A stretch of 64,000 nucleotides of DNA from Paenibacillus sp. DMB20 (GCF_000987955.1 NZ_LAZU01000025.1:1-64000); one strand, 5' to 3'; positions 27,118 to 36,388 are shown, counted from the first letter of the stretch. Made by a program: numbers and translations. Notes: generated by a model from the sequence alone, not told the origin.

Positions 27118-28089
27118 TTACTTTACAGGGACGGTCATTTCCAGTTCTTCAATGTAGTTTTTGACGACTTCACCGTTGTTGTCGACCTTGAATGCGCCGT
27201 GTTTTGCATTCGGCTCTTCAAATTCGGGGGTAAACGGCTTGATTGTAATCGACGTGGCGTCCTTATCCAGAGCGGCAACAATGAAGTCGTAGTAAAAGTC
27301 GCCGTTGGCGTTGTTCTCGTCGGTGCCGATTCCTGTTATTTGGTCAAGCATGTTTCCTTGATCATCGACAAATTCATAGAGGATGGTTGAATCCTCGTTT
27401 TGGCCCTTCAGAACCATTTGCAACCTTGTGGAGGAGGAGGTCATCTTCACGTTTTTCAGCGTCATGCCGAGGCCGTTCCATTTTTTCGTAAGGTTAGGCT
27501 GTAAGGCAACCGCTTTGTCCGCTGTTTTTTGGACCGGAATCTCGAGGTTATATGGTTTATCTACGCCTTCCAGGCTGATTTTGGCCGTAACCTTGAACTT
27601 GTCGGGGAAAGTCTCGAGTTTGCCCCCAAGCTGGGAAGCATCGCTCAGAATGATAAACGCATGATTCGCGTCAGCGCCCGGTGTCATGCTTAAGCTTGGT
27701 CTTTGTGCCATACGATCCCCGTACTCGTATAAGGATTTGCCGTTGATAAAGACGTCCATCTTATGGATCATGCCTTTCTCCTGAACGAACTCGTTGGCCT
27801 TATCATCCCATTTCCCTCCGATCATGCCGCCAATAAGCCCCTTGCCGCTCCGCTCCATTTGAATGCTGACACAGTTTCCGTCATATAACGCCTTGGACAA
27901 TCCCAATGTGATGCCGTCTTGAGTAACGCTGGCCGTCTTGGATTTGCTCTGCGTCGAGCCGCTCGCGGTTACCTTATCTTTAGTCGCGGATGGGCTGGCC
28001 GCTTGAGCGGTCCCCAAAGCCGCACCTCCCAAAATCATGGCAGCCAGCGTCATCGTGCTCATAACTTTATATATTTTTTTCATGTCCAT
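27118..28089 (-). CDS. Secreted DUF5643-type paralogue of the anti-sigma ectodomain
   Basis: A protein of 323 aa with a classical signal peptide (residues 1-31, ending in GTAQA) and no anti-sigma or membrane domain. Its mature part is collinear with the extracellular half of the next protein: GKGLIGG, MDVFINGKSLYEY, KVTAKISLEG, ITIKPF and EMTVPV correspond to GEGLIGG, VEMFIDGTSIYDY, LLTAKITLEG, ITLKPF and EITIPV. It is therefore a soluble or wall-associated copy of the sensor domain. It is the last gene of the sigma operon, 74 bases after the anti-sigma gene. Confidence 0.8.
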   Translation of the reverse strand: MDMKKIYKVMSTMTLAAMILGGAALGTAQAASPSATKDKVTASGSTQSKSKTASVTQDGITLGLSKALYDGNCVSIQMERSGKGLIGGMIGGKWDDKANEFVQEKGMIHKMDVFINGKSLYEYGDRMAQRPSLSMTPGADANHAFIILSDASQLGGKLETFPDKFKVTAKISLEGVDKPYNLEIPVQKTADKAVALQPNLTKKWNGLGMTLKNVKMTSSSTRLQMVLKGQNEDSTILYEFVDDQGNMLDQITGIGTDENNANGDFYYDFIVAALDKDATSITIKPFTPEFEEPNAKHGAFKVDNNGEVVKNYIEELEMTVPVK

Positions 28090-28163
28090 GTCTCCTTGTC
28101 ATTTTTACTTTATCGGCCTTGATCTGTTCGGAACTGCTGGATCCGCATCTTTTGGTCAATTCT

Positions 28164-29369
28164 TTATTGATGACTGTCGTACAGCTTTTCCAAGCTTGCG
28201 CGATCCACCGGAATGGTGATTTCCAAGTCTTTCAGGTACTTCTTGACAATATCCCCGTTGCCGTCGACTGCATATAGGCCGCCATTGGCAGAAGGATCCT
28301 GAAATACGGGCAGGAATGGCTTAAGCGTAATGGAGCTCGTCGTTTCTTCAAATCGCTCAAAAATCAATTCCGTCCGCTGTTCTCGTTGCGAATCGTCCTT
28401 GTATATTCCCATGCCAGTCACCAAACCGAGTATCCTGCCCCGGTCATCCCGCACCTCGTAAAGCAAATCTTTATGATTGCCGTCTTCCGGGTTGCCGATT
28501 TGCTCGGCATGAATGATGAGATCGGTCGTGATCGGAGTGAATTTAAGCTGCTCCAACGTTAATTTAAGGCCGCCCCACTCTCTTGTCTCACCGGATTTTA
28601 CGACGATTTGGTTTGAGCTTTTGCGAACGGGAACATCGATGATATATGGCTCTTCAATTCCTTCAAGCGTGATTTTTGCCGTTAACAGAAATTGATCGGG
28701 CAGCATCGGAGCTCCTTCGCCCAGATGGGAATAGCCGGTTAATTGGTACAGAACCACATTGGGGTCCGATGTCGGATTCCCGATCAGCCCGGGCCTTTTC
28801 CCTCCGTTATAGTCATAAATGGAAGTGCCGTCAATGAACATCTCAACCTCCGTTATGGCGCCTCTTGGGTATATATGATTGGTAGAATCGCCTTCCTGTA
28901 CCACCTCATAATCCGATATGCCGCCAATAAGTCCTTCGCCCTCCCGCTTAACGGCCAGGGATAGACGGGTTCCGTCATATACGACCTCGGGTATGCGGAG
29001 GGTCACCCCTTCGTGGGTGGCACCGACGTTCGGTTCAGCCACCAGCCCGCGCTCCTCGGCTGTCTGAAGCCCCAGGTCGTCCGCCAGCTTGAAGATGCTG
29101 CCAATCACTGGAATGCTCTTTAGGGACTCCGCCATAATCGGTGACACATAGGCACTGCTCATCACGCCGATGAAGGCGGCTGCGGCTGCGGCTCCCGCAT
29201 ATCCGCGTATTTTTTTGGAGCTGTGTGTTCGCCCGGTTCGGGTCTGCATCGGGAGGTCGGATAATGAAGCATAGACCTCATCCTGACGCTGACGGATCAT
29301 ATCCGGAAGCTCGGCCGCCAGCTTCCTCCCGGTCTCCCGGAGTTCTTTATCCAAGTCAAAAGGATTCAT
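28164..29369 (-). CDS. DUF4179-domain anti-sigma factor
   Basis: A protein of 401 aa. A cytoplasmic N-terminal segment (residues 1-52) should bind the ECF sigma factor. One membrane helix lies around residues 55-75 (GYAGAAAAAAFIGVMSSAYV). It is followed by the extracellular DUF4179 region (SIPVIGSIFKLADDLGLQ) and a DUF5643-like C-terminal domain. Its start overlaps the sigma gene by 14 bases, the usual sigma/anti-sigma coupling. It probably holds the sigma factor at the membrane until an envelope signal arrives. The signal is unknown. Confidence 0.85.
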   Translation of the reverse strand: MNPFDLDKELRETGRKLAAELPDMIRQRQDEVYASLSDLPMQTRTGRTHSSKKIRGYAGAAAAAAFIGVMSSAYVSPIMAESLKSIPVIGSIFKLADDLGLQTAEERGLVAEPNVGATHEGVTLRIPEVVYDGTRLSLAVKREGEGLIGGISDYEVVQEGDSTNHIYPRGAITEVEMFIDGTSIYDYNGGKRPGLIGNPTSDPNVVLYQLTGYSHLGEGAPMLPDQFLLTAKITLEGIEEPYIIDVPVRKSSNQIVVKSGETREWGGLKLTLEQLKFTPITTDLIIHAEQIGNPEDGNHKDLLYEVRDDRGRILGLVTGMGIYKDDSQREQRTELIFERFEETTSSITLKPFLPVFQDPSANGGLYAVDGNGDIVKKYLKDLEITIPVDRASLEKLYDSHQ

Positions 29370-29901
29370 ACGCCAGCTTCCCCTCCCGTGTTTGCTTTAC
29401 TTGGTCCGACAGTATCCCGCGTGCTCTGTGGAGGCGGGCCCTGACGGCACCTTCCGAGATTTCCAGCACGCCGGAGATTTGTTTGATGGGCAAATCTTGA
29501 TAATAAAATAAATGAATGACGATACGAAGCGATTCATCCAAGTTTTCTACCGCTTCACGAAGGTCAAGCTTGCGGCTGTCTTCGTAATAATGGGCGGACC
29601 TTGCCGTTTCCGGCACTTCAGCCATGGCCACGGTTCTTTCGCGGGTTCGAAGCAGCTGATTGCATTCATTGATCAAGATCCGAATCACCCAGGTTTTAAA
29701 GTATTGGGGTTTTTTCAATGTCGACATTGCTTTATATGCCTTGAGCGTTGTTTCCTGAAAGACATCCGCACAATCTTCATCGCGTCTCACAATGGACTTC
29801 GCCAAGCCGTACAGCTCGGGCTCCAGCCTCCGGAAGAGCCGGATAAACGCTTCGCGATCTCCCCGCTGCGCTCTCTTGACTTCGAGTTCCATATCCTGCA
29901 C
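29356..29901 (-). CDS. ECF-type RNA polymerase sigma factor
   Basis: A sigma-70 family protein of 181 aa. Region 2 covers residues 8-75 (EAFIRLFRRLEPELYGLAKS, DVFQETTLKAYKAM) and region 4 residues 120-170 (IVIHLFYYQDLPIKQISGVL, EGAVRARLHRARGIL). The start is GTG 29901, ten bases after AAAGGAG. An ATG exists at codon 4. It is followed with overlap by its probable anti-sigma factor. Autoregulation is usual for such operons, but I could not find a convincing ECF promoter. Confidence 0.9.
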   Translation of the reverse strand: MQDMELEVKRAQRGDREAFIRLFRRLEPELYGLAKSIVRRDEDCADVFQETTLKAYKAMSTLKKPQYFKTWVIRILINECNQLLRTRERTVAMAEVPETARSAHYYEDSRKLDLREAVENLDESLRIVIHLFYYQDLPIKQISGVLEISEGAVRARLHRARGILSDQVKQTREGKLAYESF

Positions 29902-30123
29902 GAAATTTCATCTCCTTTTGAGGGCCCTCTATAAGATTAGATGGACGAGTATGCCAAAATGTTATATTACACGATAAAAAAACAAATTGCCCGATTCCAT
30001 GAAGAATCGGCTGCTTATCCGATGTACGTACATGCGTCACCGAGACATTTAGTTGTAAGCCAAGGAGATATCTCATATAATCGTCAACAGAGAGGCAAGC
30101 TTGAAAACATACCATATCTTACT
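29902..30123. other. Intergenic region between the sigma gene and the riboswitch
   Basis: About 220 bases between divergent units. It should hold the promoters of both the sigma operon and the cobalamin-controlled operon. A CGTC in a plausible -10 position exists on the minus strand near 29945, but its spacing to any -35 is poor. No gene is seen. Confidence 0.35.
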
Positions 30124-30308
30124 CGCGAGGTCCCGACTGCGAAGCCGATTTACGGCAGCCATTCGGGTTAAAAGGGAAGCCGGTGCAAGTCCGGCACGGT
30201 CCCGCCACTGTAAAACAGGGATATCCTCCACACTGCCACTGGCCTGGTCACAGGCACGGGAAGGCGGAGGTTTCGTCACAACCTGTAAGTCAGGAGACCT
30301 GCTTCGCG
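30124..30308 (+). promoter_or_regulatory. Cobalamin (B12) riboswitch
   Basis: The conserved core AAAAGGGAAGCCGGTGCAAG, then GTCCGGCACGGTCCCGCCACTG, lies at 30169-30211, and the closing AAGTCAGGAGACCTGC is at 30287-30302. The outer P1 helix probably forms between GCGAGGTC near 30125 and GACCT..CGCG near 30295-30308. It precedes btuFCD with a terminator between, so bound adenosylcobalamin should lower transport gene expression. Confidence 0.93.
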
Positions 30309-30417
30309 TGATGATCTGACGGTCCTTCGAGGAGAGGATTGCGTTTGGAGAAACCCTGACGTGAAGCCCGAAATTTGCGGCTTGCTGGTCCAAGGGTTGT
30401 CGGTTATCCCATAACGT

Positions 30418-30457
30418 AGCCCCTGATTCTTCTTGTTGAGAGTCGGGGGCTTTTTTT
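30418..30457 (+). terminator. Riboswitch-associated terminator
   Basis: AGCCCC pairs with GGGGCT around GATTCT/AGAGTC and runs into seven T residues. It stands between the aptamer and btuF, as expected of a transcriptional expression platform. Confidence 0.85.
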
Positions 30458-30541
30458 AGGGAGACATGGCCGTCAGATGCCGGTTTATGGAGTACTGAAG
30501 ACAAGCCGTGTTCTCAATTTAGGGTTAGGAGAGAAATCGAG

Positions 30542-31540
30542 ATGAAGAATTGGATGAAGTCCTGGTCTGCTCTGCTGGCCATGCTTCTGTTGGTCCTGTC
30601 ACTGGCTGCTTGCGGCGGAGATGCGACACCGAAGCAAAGCGCGCCGGCACCTACCGATCAGGGGCAAAAGTCTGAAACGCCCGATGTCGCCGATAACGCC
30701 AAAACCGCTTACCCGCTGACGGTTAAAGACGCCACCGGCGAAGAAATGACGTTTGAGAAGGCCCCGGCGAAGGTCGTGTCCCTGTCGCCATCCGAAACGG
30801 AAAAATTGTTCGCGCTCGGTCTGGACGAGCAAATCGTCGGCGTTTCCGAAGTCGACGACTATCCGGAAGCCGCGAAAGCGAAACCGAAGATGGGCGGTTA
30901 TGAAATGGACGTGGAGGCGATCATCGCTTCGGGGGCGGACGTGGTATTCACCGCGGCCATGAACGAGCAAAACATTCAAAAACTCCGCGGGCTGGGCGTA
31001 AAGCTGTTCGTCAACGATCCGAAAACGATTGCGGAAGTGATGGATAATATCAAGCTGGTCGGCGAAATCACCGACCGTCAGGCCGAAGCCCAAGGCATCG
31101 TGGATCAAATGCAGAAAGAGCTCGATTCGGTGAAACAAGCCGTGAAATCCGTAAGGGCCGAGGAGAAAAAGAAAGTCTATGTGGAATTCTCCCCGGGCTG
31201 GACGGTGGGAAAAGGAACGTATATGGACGAAATGCTGAATCTCAGCAATGCGGTTAACGTTGCCGCCGACACCGAGGGCTGGTTTGAAGTGAGCGAAGAA
31301 AAAATCATCGCCGAAAATCCGGATGTCATTCTTTATTCCGGCAACGTTGTGGATGAATCCACGAAAAAAACGCTGGACCAGTTGATCAAAGAGCGCAGCG
31401 GCTGGGATCAGATCGAGGCCGTGAAAAACGATAAGCTTGCGAAGCTTGACGACAACCTGATCAGCCGTCCGGGTCCCCGCGTGACAAAAGGGCTTATCGA
31501 AGTCGCGAAAGCCGTCTATCCGGAATTGATGGCTCCATGA
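30542..31540 (+). CDS. btuF: Vitamin B12-binding lipoprotein BtuF
   Basis: Substrate-binding lipoprotein of 332 aa. The signal peptide ends in the lipobox LAAC (Cys 24), followed by an acidic linker and a periplasmic-binding fold: KVVSLSPSETEKLFALGL, EVDDYPE, GADVVFTA, and VYVEFSPGWTVGKGTYMDEML. The fold is shared with iron-siderophore binders, but the B12 riboswitch upstream decides for cobalamin. Its stop overlaps btuC by ATGA. The start follows TTAGGAGAG. Confidence 0.92.
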   Translation: MKNWMKSWSALLAMLLLVLSLAACGGDATPKQSAPAPTDQGQKSETPDVADNAKTAYPLTVKDATGEEMTFEKAPAKVVSLSPSETEKLFALGLDEQIVGVSEVDDYPEAAKAKPKMGGYEMDVEAIIASGADVVFTAAMNEQNIQKLRGLGVKLFVNDPKTIAEVMDNIKLVGEITDRQAEAQGIVDQMQKELDSVKQAVKSVRAEEKKKVYVEFSPGWTVGKGTYMDEMLNLSNAVNVAADTEGWFEVSEEKIIAENPDVILYSGNVVDESTKKTLDQLIKERSGWDQIEAVKNDKLAKLDDNLISRPGPRVTKGLIEVAKAVYPELMAP

Positions 31541-32583
31541 GCAAAAAGCTTGCAGGGTACGGTGCGGCGGGGCTTGCGCTTTTACTGCTGACGGTTGTCG
31601 CGAGTCTCGGCATCGGCTCCGTCCATCTGCCGGTCAATCAGATTGGAGCCATGCTGCTTCATAAGCTGCCTTGGCTAGGAGATTCCATTGTACCGAATTG
31701 GGAGACGGCCTCGGAGCAAATCATTATGAAGGTTCGGTTGCCGCGGATTCTGCTCGGCATGTTGGTAGGAGCCTCGCTCTCGGTGGCGGGAGCCGCTTAT
31801 CAAGGGGTGCTGCGGAATCCGTTAGCCGATCCTTTTACGCTTGGCGTGGCTTCGGGGTCTTCCCTCGGGGCTGCTTTGTTGATTTTTTACGGGCTCCAGT
31901 TCTCCTTTGCCGGCGTATGGACATTGCCGCTCGTCGCTTTTTTGACGGGAGCGGTTACCCTCTGGATTGTGCTGACCTTGGCGCGGGACAATGGAAAGCT
32001 GCCCACGCACGGGCTGATTCTGGCCGGCGTGGTGATGCAGTCCTTTTTGGGGGCGGCCGTTTCCTTTTTGACGGTCATGTCGAAAGATACGCTGACCGAC
32101 ATCTTGTTCTGGACGATGGGCAGCTTCAGCCTGCGCGGCTGGTCCTATATTGCCGTTTTGCTGCCTTATTTTGCGGTCGGTTTTATTTATCTGTGGAGCC
32201 GTTCGCGCGCTTTAAACCTGCTGTCGCTCGGTGAGCGGCAGGCGGCCCATATGGGGCTTCACGTCGACCGGTTGAAGACGAGCGTTCTGGTGGTGGCGAC
32301 CCTGCTTACCGCGGCGGCGGTATCGGTGTCCGGCGTCATCGGCTTTGTCGGGCTTGTCGTGCCGCATATGATCCGGCTGGTGACGGGCTCCGACTACCGC
32401 ATCATTATCCCTCTGTCCGCGCTGGGAGGCGCGATATTCATGGTATGGTCCGATACGGCCGCAAGAACCCTGCTATCGCCAACCGAAATTCCGATCGGGG
32501 TGGTCACGGCGTTTGTAGGGGCTCCGTTCTTTGCCTTTTTACTCTATCGGAACAAGAAGAAACGCTGGGAGGGGAGCCTATGA
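31537..32583 (+). CDS. btuC: Vitamin B12 ABC transporter permease BtuC
   Basis: A FecCD/BtuC family permease of 348 aa with about nine to ten membrane helices. Typical segments are KVRLPRILLGMLVGASLSVAG, QGVLRNPLADPFTLGVASG and GFVGLVVPHMIRLVTGSDYR. It forms the homodimeric channel with BtuD. Start and stop both overlap neighbours by ATGA, so translation of the three genes is coupled. Confidence 0.94.
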   Translation: MSKKLAGYGAAGLALLLLTVVASLGIGSVHLPVNQIGAMLLHKLPWLGDSIVPNWETASEQIIMKVRLPRILLGMLVGASLSVAGAAYQGVLRNPLADPFTLGVASGSSLGAALLIFYGLQFSFAGVWTLPLVAFLTGAVTLWIVLTLARDNGKLPTHGLILAGVVMQSFLGAAVSFLTVMSKDTLTDILFWTMGSFSLRGWSYIAVLLPYFAVGFIYLWSRSRALNLLSLGERQAAHMGLHVDRLKTSVLVVATLLTAAAVSVSGVIGFVGLVVPHMIRLVTGSDYRIIIPLSALGGAIFMVWSDTAARTLLSPTEIPIGVVTAFVGAPFFAFLLYRNKKKRWEGSL

Positions 32584-33404
32584 TTTCGCTTCAAGGCGTG
32601 AGCAAGCGGTTTGACCGGGTCGACGCTCTTGCCGGGATTGATTGGGAGATTCAAGGAGGGGAATGGTGGGGCATTATCGGCCCTAACGGCAGCGGCAAAT
32701 CAACGCTGCTTCAGATGTTGTCCGGAGTGGAGGCCCCGACTGCCGGCAAGGTGACGATCCACGGCAGGGACGTAAGGGATTACGGCCGGAAGGAGTTGGC
32801 CCGAACCTTGGCCGTTCTGCAGCAGGAGGGGCTGGGCCCGACGGATTTTACCGTGCGCGAAGTGCTGGAAATGGGACGCTACCCGTTCCAGAACTGGTTT
32901 GGCCGGGAACCAAGCGACGCCGGGCCCCTGCTTGATTCGATCATGGAGAGGCTGGAGCTGAAAAGTCTCGAATACCGGCGCCTGGATCAGCTGAGCGGGG
33001 GGCAGCGGCAGCGGGCCGCCCTTGGCAAGGTCATGGCCCAAGAGCCCTCGATTCTTCTGCTGGATGAGCCGACCACGTATCTGGATATCCGCTATCAGCT
33101 GCAATTCATGGATATGGTGGCGGATTGGCGCAGAGATACGGGGATTACGGTAATCAGCGTGCTCCATGACCTCAATCTGGCAGCCCAGTTCTGCGATCGG
33201 CTGCTCGTTCTGCACGAAGGGAGAATGGCAGGAAAGGGTTCTCCGGAAGACATGCTGACGGAGAACAACATCCGGCGGATTTTCCGGGTGGATACGTCGG
33301 TGGTGGCCCATCCCGCAAACGGCTCGCCTCAGGTGCTGTTAACGGCTGGTGCAGGGAAGTCCGAAGAAGGACGGGAAGAGGCATACGCCGGCGCCGAACA
33401 ATGA
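32580..33404 (+). CDS. btuD: Vitamin B12 ABC transporter ATPase BtuD
   Basis: ATPase of 274 aa. Walker A is GPNGSGKST near residue 35, the signature LSGGQRQRAALGKVMAQ is near residue 138, Walker B is ILLLDEPTTYLD, and the H-loop is SVLHD. The frame is open upstream into btuC, but ATG 32580 is right: it overlaps the btuC stop and follows GGGAGGGGAG. A C-terminal extension of about 30 residues rich in Gly and Glu is unusual but probably unimportant. Confidence 0.93.
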   Translation: MISLQGVSKRFDRVDALAGIDWEIQGGEWWGIIGPNGSGKSTLLQMLSGVEAPTAGKVTIHGRDVRDYGRKELARTLAVLQQEGLGPTDFTVREVLEMGRYPFQNWFGREPSDAGPLLDSIMERLELKSLEYRRLDQLSGGQRQRAALGKVMAQEPSILLLDEPTTYLDIRYQLQFMDMVADWRRDTGITVISVLHDLNLAAQFCDRLLVLHEGRMAGKGSPEDMLTENNIRRIFRVDTSVVAHPANGSPQVLLTAGAGKSEEGREEAYAGAEQ

Positions 33405-33454
33405 TCATGCAGGCAAACGCCAGTTGTTTTTGCAACCCATAAACTTAGGATTTG

Positions 33455-33478
33455 GACGGCTAATAAGCCGTCTTTTTT
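33455..33478 (+). terminator. Rho-independent terminator of btuFCD
   Basis: GACGGCT pairs with AGCCGTC around a short loop, followed by TTTTTT. Confidence 0.88.
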
Positions 33479-33747
33479 ATGTAATTTTTTAACTATTGTA
33501 AGCCGGAAGGATATCTCTTATAATCTTAAACACAGCGGAAAACTTGGAATAAAGCTTTATGCAGCACTCACGCAGTCCGTCAAAGCAGTTGAAAAGGACT
33601 CACGTCCGATTTTATAGGAATGCCGTTTTTATCTATTAGAGACGATGCTTGGCTTCGAAGTGGATATGCAGGGTAATGTTTAAAGTGGGGAATAATTGGA
33701 ATGAATACGTAGTAGTGCACTTATTAAATATAGAGGAGGTTTTAGGG
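33479..33747. other. Leader region of tcyP
   Basis: About 270 bases with no gene. An AATTGGAATGAAT near 33690 recalls cysteine-regulator targets seen before cystine transport genes in Bacillus, but I cannot confirm it. The GAGGAGG of tcyP closes the region. Confidence 0.3.
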
Positions 33748-35142
33748 ATGGAAACATTTTTAATCATTGTGAATGTCCTGATTCTGGCTTTGCTCATCGG
33801 CGTTTTGTACTGGATGCAGAAAAAGCACTATTCGTTCACGAAGCGGGTGTTCGCGGGGCTTGGGCTCGGGGTGCTATTTGGGGCAGTGCTGCAGTATGTG
33901 TATACAGCGAACTCCGATGTGATATCCAAGTCTACGGACTGGTTCAATCTTGTCGGTTACGGCTATGTCCGGCTGCTGCAAATGATGGTCATTCCGCTCA
34001 TTATGGTTTCGATTATTTCCGCAATCATGAATTTGAAGGGCGGGCGCAATCTCGGCAAAATGAGCGGGCTGATCATCGCCGTACTCATTTTGACGACGGG
34101 GGTGGCCGCGTCTGTCGGCATCGCGACGGCGCTGACGTTTGACCTTTCGGCGGAACATATCCAAGCGGGAGCCGCGGAACACGAGCAGGGTGCTTTGCTG
34201 GAGGAGAGGCTGGGTGACGTCGAGGATTTGACGCTGCCTCAGCAAATTCTGGAGTTCGTTCCGGCGAATCCTTTTGCGGATATGACGGGAGCCCGAAAAT
34301 CTTCTACCATTGCGGTCGTAATTTTTTCGGCTTTCATAGGCGTTGCCGTTCTCGGCCTTGACCGGAAGCATCCGGAACAAGCGGAGACCTTCCGCGGCAT
34401 GATCCGCGCGCTTTACGGAATCGTGATGCGAATCGTCACGCTTATTCTCCGTCTGACGCCTTACGGCATTTTGGCCTTGATGGCGAAAACGATTGCGGGG
34501 ACGGACCTGCAGGTCATCCTTGACTTGATTGATTTTGTGCTGGCCTCGTATGTGGCGCTGATCGTCATGTTTATCATCCACCTGATACTGCTGTCCTTGT
34601 TCGGATTTAATCCGGTTACTTACCTCCGCAAGGTGGTGCCGGTGTTGACATTTGCTTTCACGTCGCGTTCTAGTGCGGCCACGATCCCGCTGAACGTGCA
34701 GACGCAGAACAAAAGACTGGGCGTACCGGAAGGGATCGCGAACCTGTCCGCTTCGTTTGGAGCCACGATGGGGCAGAACGGCTGCGCCGGCATTTATCCG
34801 GCAATGCTTGCGGTAATGATTGCGCCAACGGCTGGCATCGACCCGACCGACTGGTCGTTTATCCTGATGCTCGTTGTCGTGGTCATGATCAGCTCCTTTG
34901 GAGTAGCCGGTGTCGGCGGGGGCGCTACCTTTGCTTCATTGATCGTTCTGTCGACCATGAATCTCCCGGTGGCGCTGGCCGGCCTGCTCATTTCCGTGGA
35001 GCCGCTGATCGATATGGGCCGGACGGCGCTCAATGTCAACGATTCCATGACCGCCGGCTTGATAACCGGGAAAGTCATGAATGAAGTGGACACTTCGGTG
35101 TACAAGAACCGGAATCAGGACATTGATGTGATGCAGGCATAA
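33748..35142 (+). CDS. tcyP: L-cystine symporter TcyP
   Basis: A secondary transporter of 464 aa in the dicarboxylate/amino acid:cation symporter family. The N-terminus (MQKKHYSFTKRVFAGLGLGV) and the first helices match Bacillus TcyP closely. The conserved TFAFTSRSSAATIPLNVQTQ, GATMGQNGCAGIYPAML and LISVEPLIDMGRTALNVNDS carry the HP1, TM7 and TM8 transport core. ATG 33748 is chosen over upstream codons because TAGAGGAGG precedes it and the first helix begins there. It is transcribed alone. Confidence 0.9.
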   Translation: METFLIIVNVLILALLIGVLYWMQKKHYSFTKRVFAGLGLGVLFGAVLQYVYTANSDVISKSTDWFNLVGYGYVRLLQMMVIPLIMVSIISAIMNLKGGRNLGKMSGLIIAVLILTTGVAASVGIATALTFDLSAEHIQAGAAEHEQGALLEERLGDVEDLTLPQQILEFVPANPFADMTGARKSSTIAVVIFSAFIGVAVLGLDRKHPEQAETFRGMIRALYGIVMRIVTLILRLTPYGILALMAKTIAGTDLQVILDLIDFVLASYVALIVMFIIHLILLSLFGFNPVTYLRKVVPVLTFAFTSRSSAATIPLNVQTQNKRLGVPEGIANLSASFGATMGQNGCAGIYPAMLAVMIAPTAGIDPTDWSFILMLVVVVMISSFGVAGVGGGATFASLIVLSTMNLPVALAGLLISVEPLIDMGRTALNVNDSMTAGLITGKVMNEVDTSVYKNRNQDIDVMQA

Positions 35143-35187
35143 AGGACGTTTAAAGCAAGTAATGGTACAGCTAGGGTTGAATAAAGA

Positions 35188-35225
35188 AGGTAGTGCCCCA
35201 GGTCAATTGACCTGGGGCACTACCT
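35188..35225. terminator. Perfect 38-bp palindrome between convergent genes
   Basis: Each half is AGGTAGTGCCCCAGGTCAA or its complement, with no unpaired centre. It lacks a plus-strand T run, but the left flank is A-rich, so it may terminate the minus-strand peptidase transcript and probably also tcyP. Confidence 0.6.
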
Positions 35226-35293
35226 GTTTAGATAAGCGGAAAGCTTGATCATGGTCTCAGAATAACAATAGCATTTAATTTTGTATTCGTGGA

Positions 35294-36388
35294 CTAGCAG
35301 CCGATAACCGTAAGCTGTTTAGGGAAAGAAGTGAGCACCTCCGCACCAACATCCGTAACCAGCACGTCGTCTTCGATCCGTACCCCGCCCAGACCGGGCA
35401 CGTAAATGCCGGGTTCAATGGTAAAAACCGCGCCGGGCTGCAGCAGATCGCCATTCAAGCCGTGGACCGACGGATATTCATGCACATCCATGCCGAGACC
35501 ATGGCCCAACCGGTGCACAAATGCCTCTCCGTAGCCGGCCCGTTCTATGACGGAGCGAGCGGCCTTATCGATGGACCCGTAAGTAACCCCCGGTTTGACG
35601 GCACGAATGCCTGCTTCATTTGCCGCGAGTACCGTGTTGTAGATTTTTTCCGCTTCGGGACCGATGCCGCCTACGGCAAAGGTTCGGGTGATGTCCGAGG
35701 CGTAACCGCCTGAGAAGACGCCGAGGTCAAACATAAGGAGATCGCCTTCCCGGATTCGGCGCGATCCCGGCACGCCATGAGGCAGCGCGGTATTCGGACC
35801 GGCCAGCACCATCGTCTCGAAGGAAGGCCCGTCGGCGCCCAATTTTTTCATCAGGTATTCAAGCTCGGCGACAAGCTCGATTTCCTGAACCCCCGCCTTG
35901 ACCTGTTTTAGTCCCTCGGAGAGGACTTGCTCAACAAGAACGGCGGCCTGCTTCATCGCCCGGATTTCATCTGCGGACTTGCGAACGCGCATCTCCCGGA
36001 GGATTTCACCGGCGTCCACGTACCCGCGTGCCGAAAAATGATGCTGAAGCTGCTCGTACCGGGATACGGTGAGCTGGTCCTTTTCCAATGCCAGGGTACC
36101 GATGGAACCCGGTATATGTTTGCGCAAAAGCTCGTAAGGCTGATCGGTATCCTGATGCGTCGCGATATTCGTTACCGAAGAGGCTGCGGCGGCAGCTTCT
36201 GCATCGAGAGCGGGAACCATCAGCAGCGGCTCTTCTCCCCGGAATAGCGCAAGACCTAGAAAACGTTCATGAGGGTCGCAGGCAAAGCCCGTTAAATAGT
36301 ACACATGCTTGGGATCGGTAATTAAAAGCAAATCCCAGCCGCGGCTGTTCATGGCTTCGGTTATATGTTGAAGTCTGTCATTCATCAT
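35294..36388 (-). CDS. M24 family Xaa-Pro aminopeptidase-like protein
   Basis: A creatinase/aminopeptidase P family protein of 364 aa. The N-terminal creatinase-like domain (LLLITDPKHVYYLTGFACDP) precedes the pita-bread domain. The metal ligands lie in MFDLGVFSGGYASDITRTF, HRLGHGLGMDVHE, FTIEPGIYVPG and RIEDDVLVT. It is expected to remove residues before proline. The frame is open far upstream, but ATG 36388 sits after AAAGGATGGAGC and gives the normal family length. Confidence 0.88.
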   Translation of the reverse strand: MMNDRLQHITEAMNSRGWDLLLITDPKHVYYLTGFACDPHERFLGLALFRGEEPLLMVPALDAEAAAAASSVTNIATHQDTDQPYELLRKHIPGSIGTLALEKDQLTVSRYEQLQHHFSARGYVDAGEILREMRVRKSADEIRAMKQAAVLVEQVLSEGLKQVKAGVQEIELVAELEYLMKKLGADGPSFETMVLAGPNTALPHGVPGSRRIREGDLLMFDLGVFSGGYASDITRTFAVGGIGPEAEKIYNTVLAANEAGIRAVKPGVTYGSIDKAARSVIERAGYGEAFVHRLGHGLGMDVHEYPSVHGLNGDLLQPGAVFTIEPGIYVPGLGGVRIEDDVLVTDVGAEVLTSFPKQLTVIGC

